A stretch of 8,894 bases of DNA from Fimadaptatus sp963928645. Lineage in GTDB: Bacteria; Bacillota; Clostridia; Christensenellales; Aristaeellaceae. Location: the NCBI GenBank assembly GCA_963928645.1, contig CAWVGT010000128.1:1-8894 (forward strand). The letters run 5' to 3'. The position numbers and the translations under genes are program-made. The notes below the pieces were generated by a model. It was not told the DNA's origin. It did not search any database and saw nothing but the letters and a program-made list of their open reading frames with translations. Below, piece after piece: positions 6,297-8,894 of this stretch (the first letter of the stretch is position 1; every line of letters begins with the position of its first letter).

Positions 6297-7897
6297 TAAG
6301 GATAACCGGCGTGCGCGCGCCGCTGGACTACGGCGACGATTTCGTGCGCAGATATGCCGCGCGCGCCCTCAAGCTGGACGCGCGCGACATACTGGCCTGG
6401 CGGCTGAGCCGGCGCTCGGTCGACGCGCGCTCAAAGTGCGACATACACTTTTCGCTGAACATAGACGTGCAGGTGCGCGGCGACGAGGCTGCCATAGCGG
6501 CGCGCTGCGTCCAGGCGAGCGTGGTCGAGGCCGAACACCGGCTGGACATACCGCCGTGCGCGCTCAAACGGCGGCCGGTGATAGCGGGGCTGGGGCCGGC
6601 GGGGCTGTTTGCGGGGCTCACGCTGGCGCTGGCGGGCGCGCGTCCGATCATACTGGAGCGCGGCCGGCCGGTCGACGAGCGCGAGCGCGACGTTGAGCGG
6701 TTGCGCGCGGGCGGCGCGCTCGAGCCGGAGAGCAACATACTGTTCGGCGAGGGCGGCGCGGGCACGTTCTCGGATGGCAAGCTCAACACCGGCATACGCG
6801 ATCCGCGCTGCGGCTGGGTGCTGGAGCGGCTGGCGGAGTTTGGCGCGCCGGACGAGGTGCGCTACATGGCGCGGCCGCACGTGGGCACCGACCTGCTGCG
6901 CGGCGTGGTGCTGAACCTGCGCCGGCGCATAGTGGAGCTGGGCGGCGAGGTGCGGTTCAGGGCGCGGCTGAGCGACATTGAGTGCGATTCGGAGGGCCGG
7001 CTGCGCGCGGTGCGCGTCTGCGGCGAGGCGGGCGAGTACGAGCTGGAGTGCGACGCGCTGATACTGGCTTGCGGCCACAGCGCGCGCGACACATATGGCA
7101 TGCTGGCGCGGCGCGGCGTCGCGATGAGCCCCAAGCCGTTTTCGATAGGCGCGCGCATTGAGCACCCGCAGTCGCTGATAAACCTGGCGCAGTACGGCGC
7201 GGCGGCGCGCGACGGCGCGACGCTGGCGCGGCTGGGCGCGGCCGAGTACCGGCTCAGCCGGCAGTTGCCCAATGGCCGGGGCGTGTACACGTTCTGCATG
7301 TGCCCGGGCGGCAGCGTGGTGTGCTCGGCGTCGGAGCCGGGGCGCCTGGCGACCAACGGCATGAGCCTGCACGCGCGCGCGGGCGAAAACGCAAACAGCG
7401 CGCTGCTGGTGTCGGTGATGCCGTCGGACTTCGGCTCGGACGACCCGCTGGCGGGCGTGGAGTTCCAGCGGCGCTATGAGGAGCTGGCATACCGCGTGGG
7501 CGGCGGCGGATACGTCGCGCCGGCGCAGCGCGTGGAGGACTTCCTCAAGGGCCGGGCCAGCGCGCGGTTCGGCGACGTGTGGCCCAGCTACCGGCCGGGC
7601 GTGCGGCCGGCGGATCTGGCCGAGTGCCTGCCGGGGTTCGCGGTGGAGTCGCTGCGCATGGCGCTGCCGCAGCTGGGCCGGCTGCTGCGCGGCTTCGACC
7701 TGCCGGATGCGGTGCTCACGGGCGTGGAGACGCGCTCATCGGCGCCGGTGCGCATAGAGCGCGGCGAGGACGGCTGCGCGAGCGTGGCGGGGCTGTACCC
7801 GACCGGCGAGGGTGCGGGCTGGGCCGGCGGCATAATGTCGGCGGCTGTGGATGGAATACGTCAGGCTGAGCGCGTGCTGCAGTCGGGGCGCGGATAA
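6293..7897 (+). CDS. COG2509-like FAD-dependent dehydrogenase
   Basis: A 534-residue protein of the uncharacterised FAD-dependent dehydrogenase family COG2509. Residues 1-92 are an N-terminal ferredoxin-like or DUF-type domain typical of the family. The FAD loop is GLGPAG (99-104) with E122 ending the next strand. Further conserved blocks are FGEGGAGTFSDGKLNTG (151-167), CGHSARDTY (260-268), YTFCMCPGG (332-340), TRSSAPVRIER (480-490) and GLYPTGEGAGWAGG (500-513), the last being part of the FAD site. The reaction is unknown in the family; it is cytoplasmic. It starts at ATG 6293 inside the stop of the previous gene, with GAGGGG six bases upstream. Of 21 isoleucines 18 use ATA. Its last 40 codons are duplicated, in decayed form, immediately downstream. 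Confidence 0.88.
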   Translation: MIRITGVRAPLDYGDDFVRRYAARALKLDARDILAWRLSRRSVDARSKCDIHFSLNIDVQVRGDEAAIAARCVQASVVEAEHRLDIPPCALKRRPVIAGLGPAGLFAGLTLALAGARPIILERGRPVDERERDVERLRAGGALEPESNILFGEGGAGTFSDGKLNTGIRDPRCGWVLERLAEFGAPDEVRYMARPHVGTDLLRGVVLNLRRRIVELGGEVRFRARLSDIECDSEGRLRAVRVCGEAGEYELECDALILACGHSARDTYGMLARRGVAMSPKPFSIGARIEHPQSLINLAQYGAAARDGATLARLGAAEYRLSRQLPNGRGVYTFCMCPGGSVVCSASEPGRLATNGMSLHARAGENANSALLVSVMPSDFGSDDPLAGVEFQRRYEELAYRVGGGGYVAPAQRVEDFLKGRASARFGDVWPSYRPGVRPADLAECLPGFAVESLRMALPQLGRLLRGFDLPDAVLTGVETRSSAPVRIERGEDGCASVAGLYPTGEGAGWAGGIMSAAVDGIRQAERVLQSGRG

Positions 7898-8070
7898 GGC
7901 GGAGTACGGAACCGGGCCAGTTGCGCGAGCATGGCGGGGTTGTATCCGACTGGCGAGGGCGCGGGGTAGGCCGGCGGCTGTGGATGGAATATGCCAGGCA
8001 GTGCGCATACTGCAGTCGTGGCGCGGCCAAGGCGGGGCAAGGAACCGGGCTGGCTGCGCGCCGCGTCCGG
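7773..8070 (+). repeat. Tandem duplication of the COG2509-like gene 3' end
   Basis: Copy one is the gene's own end, 7773-7919 (residues from about 494, the TAA and 22 bases beyond). Copy two is 7920-8052, and a third copy begins at 8053 and is lost after about 15 bases. Matching landmarks: GCTGCGCGAGCGTGGCGG against GTTGCGCGAGCATGGCGG, TGTGGATGGAATA at 7846 and 7979, CTGCAGTCG at 7877 and 8010, GGAACCGGGC at 7908 and 8041. The offset is 147 bases at first and 133 later, because copy two lacks 14 bases between two CGGCGG motifs, a slippage-type deletion. The unit is therefore 147 bp. Confidence 0.9.
7920..8052 (+). pseudogene. Decayed second copy of the COG2509-like C-terminus
   Basis: In the parental frame this starts like the gene (ASMAGLYPTGEGAG against ASVAGLYPTGEGAG), then meets an in-frame TAG where the gene has TGG, followed by the 14-base deletion that shifts the frame. 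Many differences are transitions. It has no start codon or ribosome binding site and should be non-functional. Confidence 0.8.
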
Positions 8071-8098
8071 ATGTTGAGCGCATGAAGGAGGTAAAGGT

Positions 8099-8590
8099 AT
8101 GAAGCTGTCAATAGTATACGATACCCGCACGGGCAACACCGCGCGCATGGCCGAGTACATAATGGAGGGCATGCTGGAGGTGGAGGGCGCGGAGGCGCGC
8201 GCGTTCGCACTGGACGCGGTGGACGAGCAGTATGTACGCGACAGCGTTGCGCTGATTGTGGGCACGCCCACGTACAACGGCACGCTGACCGCGCGGCTGA
8301 AGGGCTGGCTGGAGAGCGCGCCATCCAAGCTGAACGTGGCGGGCAAGCTGGGCGGCGCATATGCCACGGCGGCATACATACACGGCGGCGGCGACGTGGC
8401 GGTGCAGAGCGTGCTGATGCACCTTATGGTTTCGGGCATGCTGGCGTATTCGAGCGGCGCGGCGTTCGGCGCGCCGGTGATACACTACGGCCCGGTGGCG
8501 ATAGCGCCCGGCCTGGACGAGTTTGCAGGGCTGTTCCGCATATACGGGCGGCGCATGGCCGAGCGCGCGGCGGCGCTTGGGGCGAAGTGA
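8099..8590 (+). CDS. Flavodoxin-family protein
   Basis: A 163-residue FMN-binding electron carrier or small NAD(P)H-quinone-reductase-like protein. The phosphate-binding loop of flavodoxins is clear: TRTGNTARMA (9-18), after the first beta strand KLSIVYD. GTPTYNGTLTARLKGWLE (55-72) forms the second FMN loop, and GGAYATAAYIHGGGD (85-99) the third, as in WrbA-like and other flavodoxin-fold reductases. There is no signal peptide. The start at 8099 follows AAGGAGGT with seven bases between. No promoter was seen in the 201-base repeat spacer before it, so it may be read through from the FAD genes; its partner could be one of them, which is inference. Six of seven isoleucines are ATA. Confidence 0.87.
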   Translation: MKLSIVYDTRTGNTARMAEYIMEGMLEVEGAEARAFALDAVDEQYVRDSVALIVGTPTYNGTLTARLKGWLESAPSKLNVAGKLGGAYATAAYIHGGGDVAVQSVLMHLMVSGMLAYSSGAAFGAPVIHYGPVAIAPGLDEFAGLFRIYGRRMAERAAALGAK

Positions 8591-8635
8591 GCGCGGAGCG
8601 GTTCTGGCGGGAGAATTGTTGATGTGGGTTTGCGG

Positions 8636-8667
8636 GGCGGGCATTCGAGTTGATCGGGCCCGCCTTT
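8636..8667 (+). terminator. Possible weak terminator after the flavodoxin gene
   Basis: GGCGGGC (8636-8642) pairs perfectly with GCCCGCC (8658-8664) and is followed by TTTGCC. The 15-base loop and short T run make it a modest candidate. Confidence 0.35.
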
Positions 8668-8768
8668 GCCGTGCATGGCGGTCTGGCGCACGGGGACTGC
8701 TTGCGGACGGGGCAGCGCCACCGCCAAGAGCGGCGCGCGCAAACCTGCCGACAACTATTGATACAATC

Positions 8769-8800
8769 AAAAAAACCTCCCGGGCAATCTACCCAGGAGG
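8769..8800 (-). terminator. Rho-independent terminator of the tRNA-Ser gene
   Basis: On the minus strand CCTCCTGGG and CCCGGGAGG form a 9 bp stem (one G-U pair) around a seven-base loop, followed by seven Ts. It begins ten bases past the 3' end of the tRNA. Confidence 0.88.
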
Positions 8801-8809
8801 CGTTAGAAG

Positions 8810-8894
8810 CGGAGAAGGAGAGATTCGAACTCTCGAAACGCTTTTGACGTTTACGCGATTTCCAGTCGCGCGCCCTCGACCAAGCTAGGCGACT
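8810..8894 (-). tRNA. tRNA-Ser(GGA), 5' end cut by the window edge
   Basis: On the minus strand the anticodon arm is CGCGA-CTGGAAA-TCGCG with anticodon GGA at 8863-8861, reading UCC and UCU. A long variable arm (AAACG-TCAAAAG-CGTTT) marks a class II tRNA, and the T arm is GAGAG-TTCGAAT-CTCTC. The 3' acceptor strand is CTTCTCC with discriminator G (8810). No CCA is encoded (CTT follows). The first five bases of the acceptor lie beyond the window. The gene is followed by its own terminator. Confidence 0.93.

Noticed and set aside
8523..8888. Plus-strand open frame of 121 codons at the right end
   Set aside because: Its C-terminal part is a translation of the antisense strand of tRNA-Ser, a well-known source of false proteins.

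Overview
The window is GC-rich DNA with strong AGGAGG-type ribosome binding sites, GTG and TTG starts beside ATG, short gene clusters and a tRNA without an encoded CCA. This fits a high-GC member of the Firmicutes, probably a gut-type clostridium known mainly from metagenomes. The taxon is an inference. Isoleucine is mostly encoded by ATA, which is unexpected at this base composition.

Layout. 1-145: a hairpin-rich element without a gene, resembling the end of an IS200/IS605-type insertion or a REP-like sequence. 178-1791 (-): a cytoplasmic DUF4091 protein, a predicted glycoside hydrolase-like enzyme. 1792-2678: a long spacer holding three decayed copies of a roughly 143 bp tandem repeat, a minus-strand promoter-like site and the terminator of the next gene. 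2679-3620 (-): an EamA/DMT-family membrane transporter. 3621-3800: a compact divergent promoter region. 3801-4598 (+): a PHP-domain phosphatase of the HisJ type. 4599-5036: a spacer made almost wholly of degenerate copies of the last codons and stop of the PHP gene, with a 71 bp period. 5037-6296 and 6293-7897 (+): two translationally coupled FAD proteins, BaiN/HI0933-like (COG2081) and COG2509-like. 7898-8098: a spacer made of a decayed tandem copy of the 3' end of the COG2509-like gene. 8099-8590 (+): a flavodoxin-family protein. 8769-8894 (-): tRNA-Ser(GGA), cut by the window edge, with its terminator.

The coding part is mostly housekeeping or accessory metabolism: sugar hydrolysis, export or uptake of small molecules, phosphoester hydrolysis, and a cluster of three flavoproteins that may share redox work. 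The least ordinary feature lies between the genes. At least two, and possibly three, spacers are built from decayed tandem duplications; in two of them the repeated unit is recognisably the 3' end of the gene just upstream, including its stop codon. This looks like a recurrent process that copies gene tails into the downstream spacer and lets them decay.
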